DNA of 64,000 nt from Novosphingobium sp. (GTDB lineage Bacteria > Pseudomonadota > Alphaproteobacteria > Sphingomonadales > Sphingomonadaceae): assembly GCF_039595395.1 (NCBI RefSeq), contig NZ_JBCNLP010000006.1:315001-379000 (forward strand). The letters are read 5' to 3'. Below the pieces are notes generated by a model. It searched no databases and was not told the origin of the DNA. It was given only the letters and a program-made list of their open reading frames with translations. The position numbers were made by a program, and so were the translations under genes. Every line of letters starts with the position of its first letter. Positions within the stretch are counted from its first letter, which is position 1. Below are positions 24,124 to 31,939 of this stretch, piece after piece.

Positions 24124-27063
24124 TCAGAATTTCGCCGTCAGCCCCGCGAACAGCGTGCGGCCCAGCACATCATACAGGCCGGGGAAGGTGTTGGCATTGC
24201 CATATTGCGAGGCGACGCCAAGGTTGTTGGAATCGAGCAGCGGCGAGTCCTTGTCGAACAGATTGGTCACGCCCATGCGCAGGGTGAAGCGCCGCATCAC
24301 CGGCACGGAGGCCGCCAGATCGAAATAGCTGTAGGCCGCGATGCGCGCATCGGCCAGATCCTTCGCGCCCGCCGTCACCCCGCTGAAGGCCGGATTGCCA
24401 GCATTGATGTCCACCGTGCTGGAGCCGATGTAGCGCCAGCTCAGCGACAGCGTGGCCTGCCATGGCGTTTCCCAGCTCAGGCGGGCATTGTGGCGCCATG
24501 TCGGGGTGGGCACGCCGCAGGTCGGGCCATAGAGGCCCGCGCAATCATAGGAGGGCTGGCCGGGCAGGGGAGAGACCTGCTGCTTGCGGTTCCAGGTGCC
24601 GTTCATGCTCAGGGCCAGCGCGCCCAGATGGCGGGCGCCGAGCCGGTCGAGATCGAGGCGATAGGCCGCCGCAACATCCAGCCCCGCCGTATGCAGGAAG
24701 CCGGTGTTGACATTGGTGTTGACGATATAGCCGCCCGTCGTGGCCAGACTGCCCGTGGCATCGCGCTTGATGAAGCTGCAATAGAAGGGCGAGCCATTCG
24801 TCAGGCACTGCGAGAAGGCCAGCGCGGCGGGAACCGTGCCGATCAGATTGTTGACCTTGATGTCGTAATAGTCGAGCGAGAGCGACAGGCCCGGAATGCT
24901 GCGCGGGGTCAGCACCATGCCGGCGGTGAAGGTGTCGGCGGTCTCGGGCTTGAGTGCCAGATTGCCGCCGACCAGCGCGCTGCAGAAGTTGGAGGTGCAA
25001 TCGGCGATCCGCCCATATTGCGCCGCCGTCACCCCGGTGTTGGCGCATTGCGCCAGCGAGGCGGTGGGGGCGTTCCCTGCGCAGCTATCGGTGACCGAGA
25101 CCGTCGAGCGGCTGGTCGCGGCGAACAGCTCCTGCACATTGGGCGCGCGCACCGCGCGGTTGTAGCCGCCCCGGAACATCACATCGCGCGAGGGCGCGTA
25201 GGAGAGCGTCGCCTTATAGGTGCTGGCCCCGCCCGCGAAATTGTAATGCGAATAGCGATAGGCGAGATCGAGCGAGAGATCATGCAGCAGCGGCCTGTCG
25301 CTGGCGAGCGGGATCAGCGTCTCGACAAAGGCCTCGGCAACATGGGTGCTGCCCGAAGTGGGCGAGACGATGCCGAAACCCGCCAGATCGCCGCTCAGGA
25401 AATTGGGGCTGACCTGCAGCGAGACGCTGTCGCGCCGGTATTCCCCGCCGATCGCCAGTGAGATCGGATGCTGGGCCAGCGGGCTCTGCAGGCCCATGCG
25501 GCCCAGATCGCCGTTGATCGTGCCGCTGAGCACGGTCTGCGTCACCGTGCCGTTCTGGCTGCCGCTGGCGAAGATGTAATCCGCCGCTGCGGTGCTGATC
25601 TGGCCAAGCTGGAAAATGTTGAGCGGCGCGCATCCGGCATTCCCGGAAATGCAGCTCGCCGTGCCATTCACGTTGCGGACCTGCAGCGCATCCTGCACGC
25701 GCGAGACCGAAATGTCGTTGGTTGCGGTGTTGTGATAATCGACGATGCCATATTGCACATAGGCATCGTAGCTCCAGCCGCCGCCAAGCTGTCCCTTGGC
25801 GCCGCCGAGCAGGCGATAGTCGGTGTGGCGGATGCTGTAGTAACGCTCGCGCCCCGGCACCACGACGCGCTTGCCGATGGTGCCGCTCCACGAGGAACCG
25901 GCGCGCCCGGCATTGGCGCCGCACAATTGCCCGGCCTGGGCGGCGGTCAGCAGCGGATTGTCGCAATTGATGGTGTAGGTGCTGCTGGAGACGATGCCGC
26001 CGGGCGCCAGTTGCGCGCGGTTGGTGTCATCCATGAACATCACATCGGCATAGGCTTCGAAGGCCGGGCTGAAGGCGTAATGGGCGAAAGCGCCTGCGGT
26101 GTAACGCTCGTCGGCGCGCTGGAGATAGACAGTCTCGGCCGAATTGTAGGCCAGCGATCCGGTGTAGGGCACGAAGCTGGCCGTGCCGTTGGGATTGGCG
26201 GCCAGACCACTGCCCGTGCCGCCGGTGCGGAACCGGCCATAGGCGCTGGTGCTGGAGCCCGAGCAGGCATGGGTGTCGAACGGCTGCGAGACGGTGGTGG
26301 TGCCATAGTTGCAGGCGGCAAAATCGCGGTCGGCATCCCCAACCGGGTCGGTGTGGCGATAGCCGACATAGGCGGTGATGTTGCCGCGCCCATCCGCCGT
26401 GTTGGCGCCAAAGGCGATGGTGGCGTTATGGGTGAAGCCGTCGAACTTGTTGCCCGGAACCTTCACGCCGAAATCGCGCAATTTCTGCTGGGCGGCGGCG
26501 TTGTTGTTGTCATGCTGATCGGCGGAAAACTGGTAATCGACCAGAAAGCCCTTCAGATTGCGCTTCATCTTGAAGTTGACCACGCCCGCCACCGCGTCGG
26601 AGCCATAGGCCGTCGAGGCGCCGCCGGTCAGCACCTCGACAGAGGAAATCAGCGCGGCGGGGATGAAGTTGAGGTCGGCATAGGGCGCGACCGGGTCGCC
26701 CGGCATCAGGCGGCGCCCGTCGATCATCACCTGCGTGCGGGCCGGGCCCAGATTGCGCAGATTGACCGTGGCGATGCCCGGCGTGCCGAAGGTCGACTGC
26801 GCACTGCTGTTGCTGGCCGAGACCTGAGGCAGCGTGTTGAGCAGATTCTCGATGTTGGTGGTGCCGCGCACCGCCACATCCTTGTCGGAGAGCGAGAGCA
26901 GCGGGCTGGTGCTGGTAAGGTTGGGTGCCTTGATGCGCGACCCCGTCACCAGAATCTCGGGCTGGGCCTGCGTTTCGGCGGGCACGTTTTGGGCCGAGGC
27001 ATGGCCGCAGAGTCCGATGGCCAGGGCCGCAGCCGAGGCCGTTAACACGACACGATAGTTCAT
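24124..27063 (-). CDS. TonB-dependent outer-membrane receptor
   Basis: A 979-residue outer-membrane transporter. A signal peptide (MNYRVVLTASAAALAIGLCG, cleavage near ASAQ) is followed by the TonB-box region EILVTGSRIKAP, the plug domain (ENLLNTLPQVSASNSSAQST, GGASTAYGSDAVAGVVNFKM) and a long beta-barrel ending in an aromatic residue (LFAGLTAKF). The plug signature GSDAVAGVVN is that of the large sphingomonad/xanthomonad receptors for sugars, peptides or nucleosides rather than siderophores. The start at 27063 replaces an upstream in-frame ATG because the signal peptide begins here. A LacI-type palindrome lies 138 bp upstream. The divergent nucleoside hydrolase gene suggests nucleosides as cargo, which is inference. 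Confidence 0.92.
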   Translation of the reverse strand: MNYRVVLTASAAALAIGLCGHASAQNVPAETQAQPEILVTGSRIKAPNLTSTSPLLSLSDKDVAVRGTTNIENLLNTLPQVSASNSSAQSTFGTPGIATVNLRNLGPARTQVMIDGRRLMPGDPVAPYADLNFIPAALISSVEVLTGGASTAYGSDAVAGVVNFKMKRNLKGFLVDYQFSADQHDNNNAAAQQKLRDFGVKVPGNKFDGFTHNATIAFGANTADGRGNITAYVGYRHTDPVGDADRDFAACNYGTTTVSQPFDTHACSGSSTSAYGRFRTGGTGSGLAANPNGTASFVPYTGSLAYNSAETVYLQRADERYTAGAFAHYAFSPAFEAYADVMFMDDTNRAQLAPGGIVSSSTYTINCDNPLLTAAQAGQLCGANAGRAGSSWSGTIGKRVVVPGRERYYSIRHTDYRLLGGAKGQLGGGWSYDAYVQYGIVDYHNTATNDISVSRVQDALQVRNVNGTASCISGNAGCAPLNIFQLGQISTAAADYIFASGSQNGTVTQTVLSGTINGDLGRMGLQSPLAQHPISLAIGGEYRRDSVSLQVSPNFLSGDLAGFGIVSPTSGSTHVAEAFVETLIPLASDRPLLHDLSLDLAYRYSHYNFAGGASTYKATLSYAPSRDVMFRGGYNRAVRAPNVQELFAATSRSTVSVTDSCAGNAPTASLAQCANTGVTAAQYGRIADCTSNFCSALVGGNLALKPETADTFTAGMVLTPRSIPGLSLSLDYYDIKVNNLIGTVPAALAFSQCLTNGSPFYCSFIKRDATGSLATTGGYIVNTNVNTGFLHTAGLDVAAAYRLDLDRLGARHLGALALSMNGTWNRKQQVSPLPGQPSYDCAGLYGPTCGVPTPTWRHNARLSWETPWQATLSLSWRYIGSSTVDINAGNPAFSGVTAGAKDLADARIAAYSYFDLAASVPVMRRFTLRMGVTNLFDKDSPLLDSNNLGVASQYGNANTFPGLYDVLGRTLFAGLTAKF

Positions 27064-27200
27064 CCGGTTTCCCCACATACTTGATCGAACCACCTGCCGC
27101 CGCCCCGGGGGCTTTACCTCAACGTCTTGGCCTCGATGCAGCCTGACGTCTGCCGGGCGGGCATGGCCCACCCGGTTGGTCGCTCAGCACGGTGACTTGA

Positions 27201-27212
27201 TAAAACGTTTTA
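27201..27212. promoter_or_regulatory. LacI-type operator facing the TonB receptor
   Basis: TAAAACGTTTTA is a perfect 12-bp palindrome with the central CG typical of LacI/GalR-family sites. It is 138 bp upstream of the receptor start. Confidence 0.65.
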
Positions 27213-27318
27213 GTCAACAAGGTTTCACGATGATGACAGTTGCGGGATCTCTTCTTCCGTTGCGCAGATGATCCATGATTTCGCGCCAAATTTTTTTGCG
27301 GACTCGAAAATTTTTGAA

Positions 27319-27328
27319 AAAACGTTTT
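27319..27328. promoter_or_regulatory. LacI-type operator facing the nucleoside hydrolase
   Basis: AAAACGTTTT, extended to AAAACGTTTTAC as at 30867, lies 135 bp upstream of the nucleoside hydrolase start. Confidence 0.6.
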
Positions 27329-27462
27329 ACATAAATCAGGCAAAGCGGTCATAGATATCGCTGCCGGGGCGGGGCCTTGGGCAAGAGGGGCATCCCTCCG
27401 CCCTCAAGGCTCGCCCGCAACAGATTCGGCCAACAGATGCGGCATGGAAGAGAGGAAACACC

Positions 27463-28620
27463 GTGCGCGGGCTTTTTGCGCCAATCCTGCTGTTGGCTCT
27501 TTCCGCCGGACCGGCGCTGGCCAAAGCCGCGCCCGAGCAGCCGGTCATCTACGACAATGACTGGAGCGTCACCGATGGCGGCTATGTCGCCCAGCCCTCG
27601 CTGATGCCGCTGCTGACCAGCCCGTCGCATCGCCTGTTGGCGCTCACCACCGTCAGCGGCGATTTCTGGCGCGATGAGGGGACGGTGTCGGTGCTGCGCT
27701 TTCTTGAGATCGTTGGTGCGGGGGCGCTGCCCGTGGCCAGGGGCGCGGCCTTCCCGCTGGTCAACAGTGCCGAGCGTCATCGCCTGTGGCAGCAGCGTTT
27801 CGGCGCCATCCCCTGGAGCGGTTCCTGGAACGCCCCCAGCGTGCAGGCGGATGCTCACCCTGACGATCCATGGGCGATTATTCCTCCTAGGGAAGGCATG
27901 CCCCGCCTGACAGCCTCCGCCATGACCGCCTCGGCGACGCTGATTGCAGCCGTCCATGCGCAGCCCCATCAGGTGACGATCTATGCCGAGGGGCCGCTGA
28001 CCAACATCGCTCTGGCGATCCGGCTCGATCCGGAATTTTCCAGACTTGCCAAGGGTATCGTCATTCAGGGCAGCAATGCGGCCAGCGATCATGACGATGG
28101 ATCACGCCCGGTGGAGTTCAACATCCTCTACGATCCCGAGGCGGCGGATATCGTGCTGCGCGCGCCATGGGCACAACTGCTGCTGATCGGCGAGGCAGCC
28201 AACCGCACGCTGATGACGCTCGCCCTGCTCGAGAGGATCAAGGCCATCGACACGCCCGCCGCGCGCTATGCCGCCGCCAATGCGGGTATGGATATGCCAC
28301 TGTGGTCGGAACTGGGCGCGGCCATCATGGTGGACCCGGCGATCGTCACCAGTTCGGTTCAGGCGGTGGTGCAGGTCGATCTGAGCCATGGCCCGACCTA
28401 TGGCCGCACGCGGACATGGCCGGTCGGCTCGGATCAGGTGCCGGAGCGGGGGCTGGGCACGGCAAGGGTCGTGACCGGCATCGATCAGGACCGCTTCCTG
28501 AAAACCTATCTGGCGTCTCTGGCGGCCAGGGTGCGCCCGATTTATGCGGGCGCCCTGAACCGCCGCAGCATCAGCGCCCCGCCCCCGCCAGCGCCGCACA
28601 GGCCCGCCATCAGGAGATAG
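27463..28620 (+). CDS. Exported nucleoside hydrolase-like protein with altered metal site
   Basis: A 385-residue protein of the inosine-uridine nucleoside hydrolase fold, which would split a nucleoside into base and ribose. GTG start at 27463; the signal peptide ends near GPALAKA, so it is periplasmic. The N-terminal calcium motif, normally DxDxxxDD, reads DNDWSVTD, so the third Asp is Thr. The stretch VTIYAEGPLTNIALAIRLDPE is a good family core. The C-terminal motif, usually HDP, reads VDP in IMVDPAIVTSS. It lies in a LacI-controlled salvage cluster with a TonB receptor and an MFS carrier. The gene's 3' end overlaps the convergent MFS gene by 79 bp. A modified substrate is possible. Confidence 0.78.
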   Translation: MRGLFAPILLLALSAGPALAKAAPEQPVIYDNDWSVTDGGYVAQPSLMPLLTSPSHRLLALTTVSGDFWRDEGTVSVLRFLEIVGAGALPVARGAAFPLVNSAERHRLWQQRFGAIPWSGSWNAPSVQADAHPDDPWAIIPPREGMPRLTASAMTASATLIAAVHAQPHQVTIYAEGPLTNIALAIRLDPEFSRLAKGIVIQGSNAASDHDDGSRPVEFNILYDPEAADIVLRAPWAQLLLIGEAANRTLMTLALLERIKAIDTPAARYAAANAGMDMPLWSELGAAIMVDPAIVTSSVQAVVQVDLSHGPTYGRTRTWPVGSDQVPERGLGTARVVTGIDQDRFLKTYLASLAARVRPIYAGALNRRSISAPPPPAPHRPAIRR

Positions 28621-29747
28621 GCGACCGCCGGATCGCGGGCAAAGGGCAGGCCCAGCAAAGCCGTGACCAGCCCGATCACCACGCCATGCACCAGAGCGGC
28701 AAAGACGCCGATGGCCAGGGGCGCCACATCATCGGGCACCATGGCCTTCACCATGCGCAAGCCCCCCAGCAGGGTGGCGGCAAAGCTCAGCCCGTGCAGC
28801 AGTTGCAGGGCAAAGAGCAGCGCCAGTGGCGGATCGAAGGCGGTGATGCTCCAGCGGATCAGACCGCCGCCCGCACCCAGCAGGATCAGGCGGCGGGCGC
28901 CGCTGGTGTCTCCGGATTGGCTGAAGCCTGAAAAAACACTGATTTCCGCCGCCACGCCCGTGGCCCACAGCAGGCCCAGCGTGGCCGAGGAATAGCCCAG
29001 ATCCCGCGACCAGTGCAGATTGCTGAAGGTGTAGTAATAGGCATGCCCCGCATTGATCAGCGCCACCGACAGCATCACCGCCCACAGGCCGGCGCTGCGC
29101 AAGGGGCTGGCGCTGCCGGTGCTGACGCGCGGCGCTGGCTGGGTGGGCGCAAGGGACAAGGGCAGGGCGGTCAGCAGCGCCCCCGCCAGCAGGCCCAGCA
29201 AGGCGGCCAGTTCGACCGGCACCACGCAGGCCACACCGATCCTGTCGATCAGCCAGCCCACGCCAAGCGTCGCCATGGCAAAGCCCGCCGAGCCTGTGGC
29301 TCTGATCCTGCCGTACCATGGGCTGGCCTTCTCCAGCGCGATGGCATCGATCAGGGGGATGGCCGCGCCGGTGAACAGTGCTCCTGTCAGCGCGATGCCC
29401 AGCAGAGCGCCGGGCGAGGGCGCCAGCATCAGCGCCGCCGTGCAGCCCAGCCCGCCGAGCGTCGTGACCAGCAAGGCGGGCGTCCTGCCGATCCGCAGCG
29501 CCGCATAGGGCAGCAGCGCCTGACCGATCGTCGCCCCGATCAGCAAAGCGGTGGCGATGGCGGCGATCCAGTTGCTTTGCAGCCCCTTTTGCGCCAGCCA
29601 CAGTGAAAAATAAGGCGTGGCCGTGCCGAGGAAAAAGAAATAGGCAAAGGACGATAAGGCGATTCCAAGAACTGGCCCGAAAGCCGGGCCGACGGGCTGC
29701 CGACTGGGAATGGCAGTCTGGCAGATGGTTTCGTTGGATGTGCTCAT
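28542..29747 (-). CDS. MFS transporter (MFS_1-like/HcaT-type)
   Basis: A 401-residue major facilitator carrier with about twelve hydrophobic helices. The N-terminal half (SSFAYFFFLGTATPYFSLWL, then LLPYAALRIGRTPALLVTTL) and the following WYGRIRATGSAGFA segment resemble the HcaT/LacY-like sugar and nucleoside carriers with the R-x-x-G-S-x-G motif. It is divergent from the LacI regulator gene with a 102-bp gap. No AAAACGTTTT site was found in that gap. Its last 79 bp overlap the convergent nucleoside hydrolase gene. It would move the hydrolase products or intact nucleosides across the inner membrane; this is inferred from context. Confidence 0.85.
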   Translation of the reverse strand: MSTSNETICQTAIPSRQPVGPAFGPVLGIALSSFAYFFFLGTATPYFSLWLAQKGLQSNWIAAIATALLIGATIGQALLPYAALRIGRTPALLVTTLGGLGCTAALMLAPSPGALLGIALTGALFTGAAIPLIDAIALEKASPWYGRIRATGSAGFAMATLGVGWLIDRIGVACVVPVELAALLGLLAGALLTALPLSLAPTQPAPRVSTGSASPLRSAGLWAVMLSVALINAGHAYYYTFSNLHWSRDLGYSSATLGLLWATGVAAEISVFSGFSQSGDTSGARRLILLGAGGGLIRWSITAFDPPLALLFALQLLHGLSFAATLLGGLRMVKAMVPDDVAPLAIGVFAALVHGVVIGLVTALLGLPFARDPAVAYLLMAGLCGAGGGGALMLRRFRAPA

Positions 29748-29849
29748 GGTGTCCTGGCGGTGTCGTTCCAGACGAAAGCCGGCATATCGTCAAGCGTCGA
29801 ATCCGTGTAGCGAGTCCTGCCGCCCGGCGACAGGCCGGGATGAATTGAG

Positions 29850-30854
29850 GTGAGCGTGGAACAAACGCGGCGTTTGACGATCAGGGATGTGGCAAAAAAG
29901 GCGGGTGTGTCCACCGCGACGGTCTCCAACGCCCTCAATGATGTGCGCGGTGTGGGCGCCGATGTGCGCGAGCGGGTGCTGGCCGCCGCCAGGGAACTGG
30001 GCTATCGCCCCAATGTCGCCGCGCAGGCCACGCGCACCGGTCGCACGCGGCAGATGGCCTTTATCACCCCCGATCTGACCAATCCTTTCTATCCTCGTCT
30101 GGCCCGCGCCGTGGCCAATGCAGCGCGGGCGGCCGGCTATGCGCTGCTGCTGGTCGACACGCAGGATGGCGAGGCCGAACTGGCCTGCATCGAGCAGATC
30201 GCCCGCCACGATGTCGACGGCATTCTGTGGTGCCCGGCCACGGGCGAGGATGTGCTGGCGCGCAACCGGCTGGGCGCGCCGGTGGTGGTCATCGATGACA
30301 ACCATATCGGGCGCGACAGCATCGCGGCCAATTACCGCATGAGCAGCGCTCTGGTGGCGGGCCATGTCGCGGCCTGCGGCTATAAGCGGATCGGCATGCT
30401 GTCGGGGCCTTTGTCGATTTTCGCCGCCAAGCTGCGCCGCGCGGAATTTATCGCCAGTCTGGCGCAGGGCGAGGAGGTGGTGTGGGAGGTGTTCCAGCCT
30501 TTCCATCAGGACCTCAACGAGGCCGCGCGTGAGGCGATCTTGCGCAATGAGGTGGATGTGATCGTCTGCTGCGACGATGTGATGGCGGCCGCCTGCATCC
30601 AGTTGGCGCTGGATCATGGACTGTCGGTGCCGGGCGATGTCGCGGTGATTGGCCACGATGATATGCCGATCGCCACGTTGATCCGGCCCAAGCTGACCAC
30701 GGTGCGCCAGCCGCTGGATGCCATCGGCAGCGAGGCTGTGCGTATGATGATCGAGCGCATCGAGGAGCCCCAGCGCGCCAACCGCAGCACGGCCATCGAT
30801 GTTGAGTTGATCGTGCGGGGTTCGAGTTTTCCGGGCGACCAGCGTCCGGCGTGA
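29850..30854 (+). CDS. LacI-family transcriptional regulator
   Basis: A 334-residue repressor. The N-terminal helix-turn-helix is TIRDVAKKAGVSTATVSNAL (about residues 10-29), followed by the hinge helix ELGYRPNVAAQAT, which in this family contacts the central CG of the operator. The rest is a periplasmic-binding-protein-like ligand domain (MAFITPDLTNPFYPRLARAV, VIGHDDMPIATLIRPKLTTV). The GTG start at 29850 gives MSVEQTRRLTIRDV. Palindromes with AAAACGTTTT occur at 27201, 27319 and 30864, so it probably controls the TonB receptor, nucleoside hydrolase and phytase-esterase genes. The effector is likely a nucleoside or sugar; the sequence does not decide. Confidence 0.93.
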   Translation: MSVEQTRRLTIRDVAKKAGVSTATVSNALNDVRGVGADVRERVLAAARELGYRPNVAAQATRTGRTRQMAFITPDLTNPFYPRLARAVANAARAAGYALLLVDTQDGEAELACIEQIARHDVDGILWCPATGEDVLARNRLGAPVVVIDDNHIGRDSIAANYRMSSALVAGHVAACGYKRIGMLSGPLSIFAAKLRRAEFIASLAQGEEVVWEVFQPFHQDLNEAAREAILRNEVDVIVCCDDVMAAACIQLALDHGLSVPGDVAVIGHDDMPIATLIRPKLTTVRQPLDAIGSEAVRMMIERIEEPQRANRSTAIDVELIVRGSSFPGDQRPA

Positions 30855-30863
30855 CGGATCGTT

Positions 30864-30879
30864 GGTAAAACGTTTTACC
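30864..30879. promoter_or_regulatory. LacI-type operator before the phytase-esterase-like gene
   Basis: GGTAAAACGTTTTACC is a perfect 16-bp palindrome, the best of the three sites. It lies between the lacI stop (30854) and the next start (30920). Confidence 0.7.
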
Positions 30880-30919
30880 TTCCCGCTGAACCCGCTAAAG
30901 GGCGACCGGTAACGCTCCC

Positions 30920-31933
30920 ATGGTGAGGTTGATTGTGAAGCGAGGAATGATCTGGCTGATCGCGGCGGCGGCCCTGCTGCCTGCCGGGCATGTCGAGGCC
31001 GGATCGCCCAGGATCCACGTTCACGCAACGCCGGTCAGCTTGAATGCAGCGGATGCCGGTCAGCAGCAGTTGGGCCGTCTGCGCTTTCTGGGCGGGGTGG
31101 CGCTGCGCTCATCCGATCCGCATTTCGGGGGCCTGTCCGCGCTGCGCTGGTATCGGGGGCGTCTGCTGGCCATGAGCGACGAGGGCGCCGCCTTCTATGC
31201 GATGCAGCCGCGCGAAAGGCATGGGCGGCTGATCGGCATGGGCGCGGTGAGCCGGACCTTCCTGCGCGGGCCTGACGGCAAGGTGCTGACCGGAAAGCAG
31301 GAAACCGATACGGAATCCATGGAGGTGAACCTCCTGCATGGGCGCCGGGGGGATGCCAGCATCAGCTTCGGTTTCGAACGCCATGACCGGATCTGGACCT
31401 ATCGCCTGCGCGAGGGCCTGCCAGTCGGCAAGCCCGTCCCCATGACGACAGCCCCCGGATGGTTCGCGCGGCAGCCGGACAATCTGGGCGTCGAGGCCAT
31501 GGCGGGCAATCGGCAGGTCAGCCTGCTGATCTCGGAAGGTCTGAAGACGCTGGACGGGCAGGCCAGTGCCCTGCTGTTCAGGCCAGGGATCGCCGGGCGC
31601 GTCCATCCCGCCGATCCGGTCGAAATCGGCATTCCCGCGCCCGGCGCCCGGCGCCCCAGCGAGCTTGCGATGATCGACCCGCATCACTTCCTGATGCTGC
31701 GGCGGAGCTGGAGCGAGGCCGAGGGCTTTCAGGTCGAGCTCGATGCCCTCGATCTGAACGCGGATCGTGCCTCCATCCACCGGCTGGCCGAGTTCAAGCC
31801 CCCCATCGTGACGGACAATTTCGAGGGCATGGCCGTCCGCAAAGAAGGCGGGCGCGTGGTACTCTACATCATCGCCGACGATAATTTCGAGAAGAAGCAG
31901 CGCACCTTGCTCCTGAAATTCCGCCTCGATTGA
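30920..31933 (+). CDS. Exported esterase-like-activity-of-phytase family protein
   Basis: A 337-residue protein. A signal peptide (MIWLIAAAALLPAGHVEA) is followed by a beta-propeller-like domain of the PF13449 type (esterase-like activity of phytase). Recognisable parts are GGLSALRWYRGRLLAMSDEG near residue 73 and the C-terminal NFEGMAVRKEGGRVVLYIIADDN, whose FEGM and DDN are family hallmarks. The protein is probably periplasmic and may release phosphate or ester-linked groups. A perfect LacI operator 41 bp upstream places it in the nucleoside-salvage regulon, where removing phosphate from nucleotides would be useful. Enzymatic activity is inferred from the family name only. Confidence 0.82.
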   Translation: MVRLIVKRGMIWLIAAAALLPAGHVEAGSPRIHVHATPVSLNAADAGQQQLGRLRFLGGVALRSSDPHFGGLSALRWYRGRLLAMSDEGAAFYAMQPRERHGRLIGMGAVSRTFLRGPDGKVLTGKQETDTESMEVNLLHGRRGDASISFGFERHDRIWTYRLREGLPVGKPVPMTTAPGWFARQPDNLGVEAMAGNRQVSLLISEGLKTLDGQASALLFRPGIAGRVHPADPVEIGIPAPGARRPSELAMIDPHHFLMLRRSWSEAEGFQVELDALDLNADRASIHRLAEFKPPIVTDNFEGMAVRKEGGRVVLYIIADDNFEKKQRTLLLKFRLD

Positions 31934-31939
31934 GGGGGC

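Larger units (their letters stand above)
27064..27462. other. 399-bp divergent promoter region with two LacI-type operators
   Basis: No gene is visible here. The region separates the TonB receptor from the nucleoside hydrolase gene and is AT-rich around 27200-27340. It contains two AAAACGTTTT cores, each about 135 bp from the start of the gene it faces. Confidence 0.7.
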
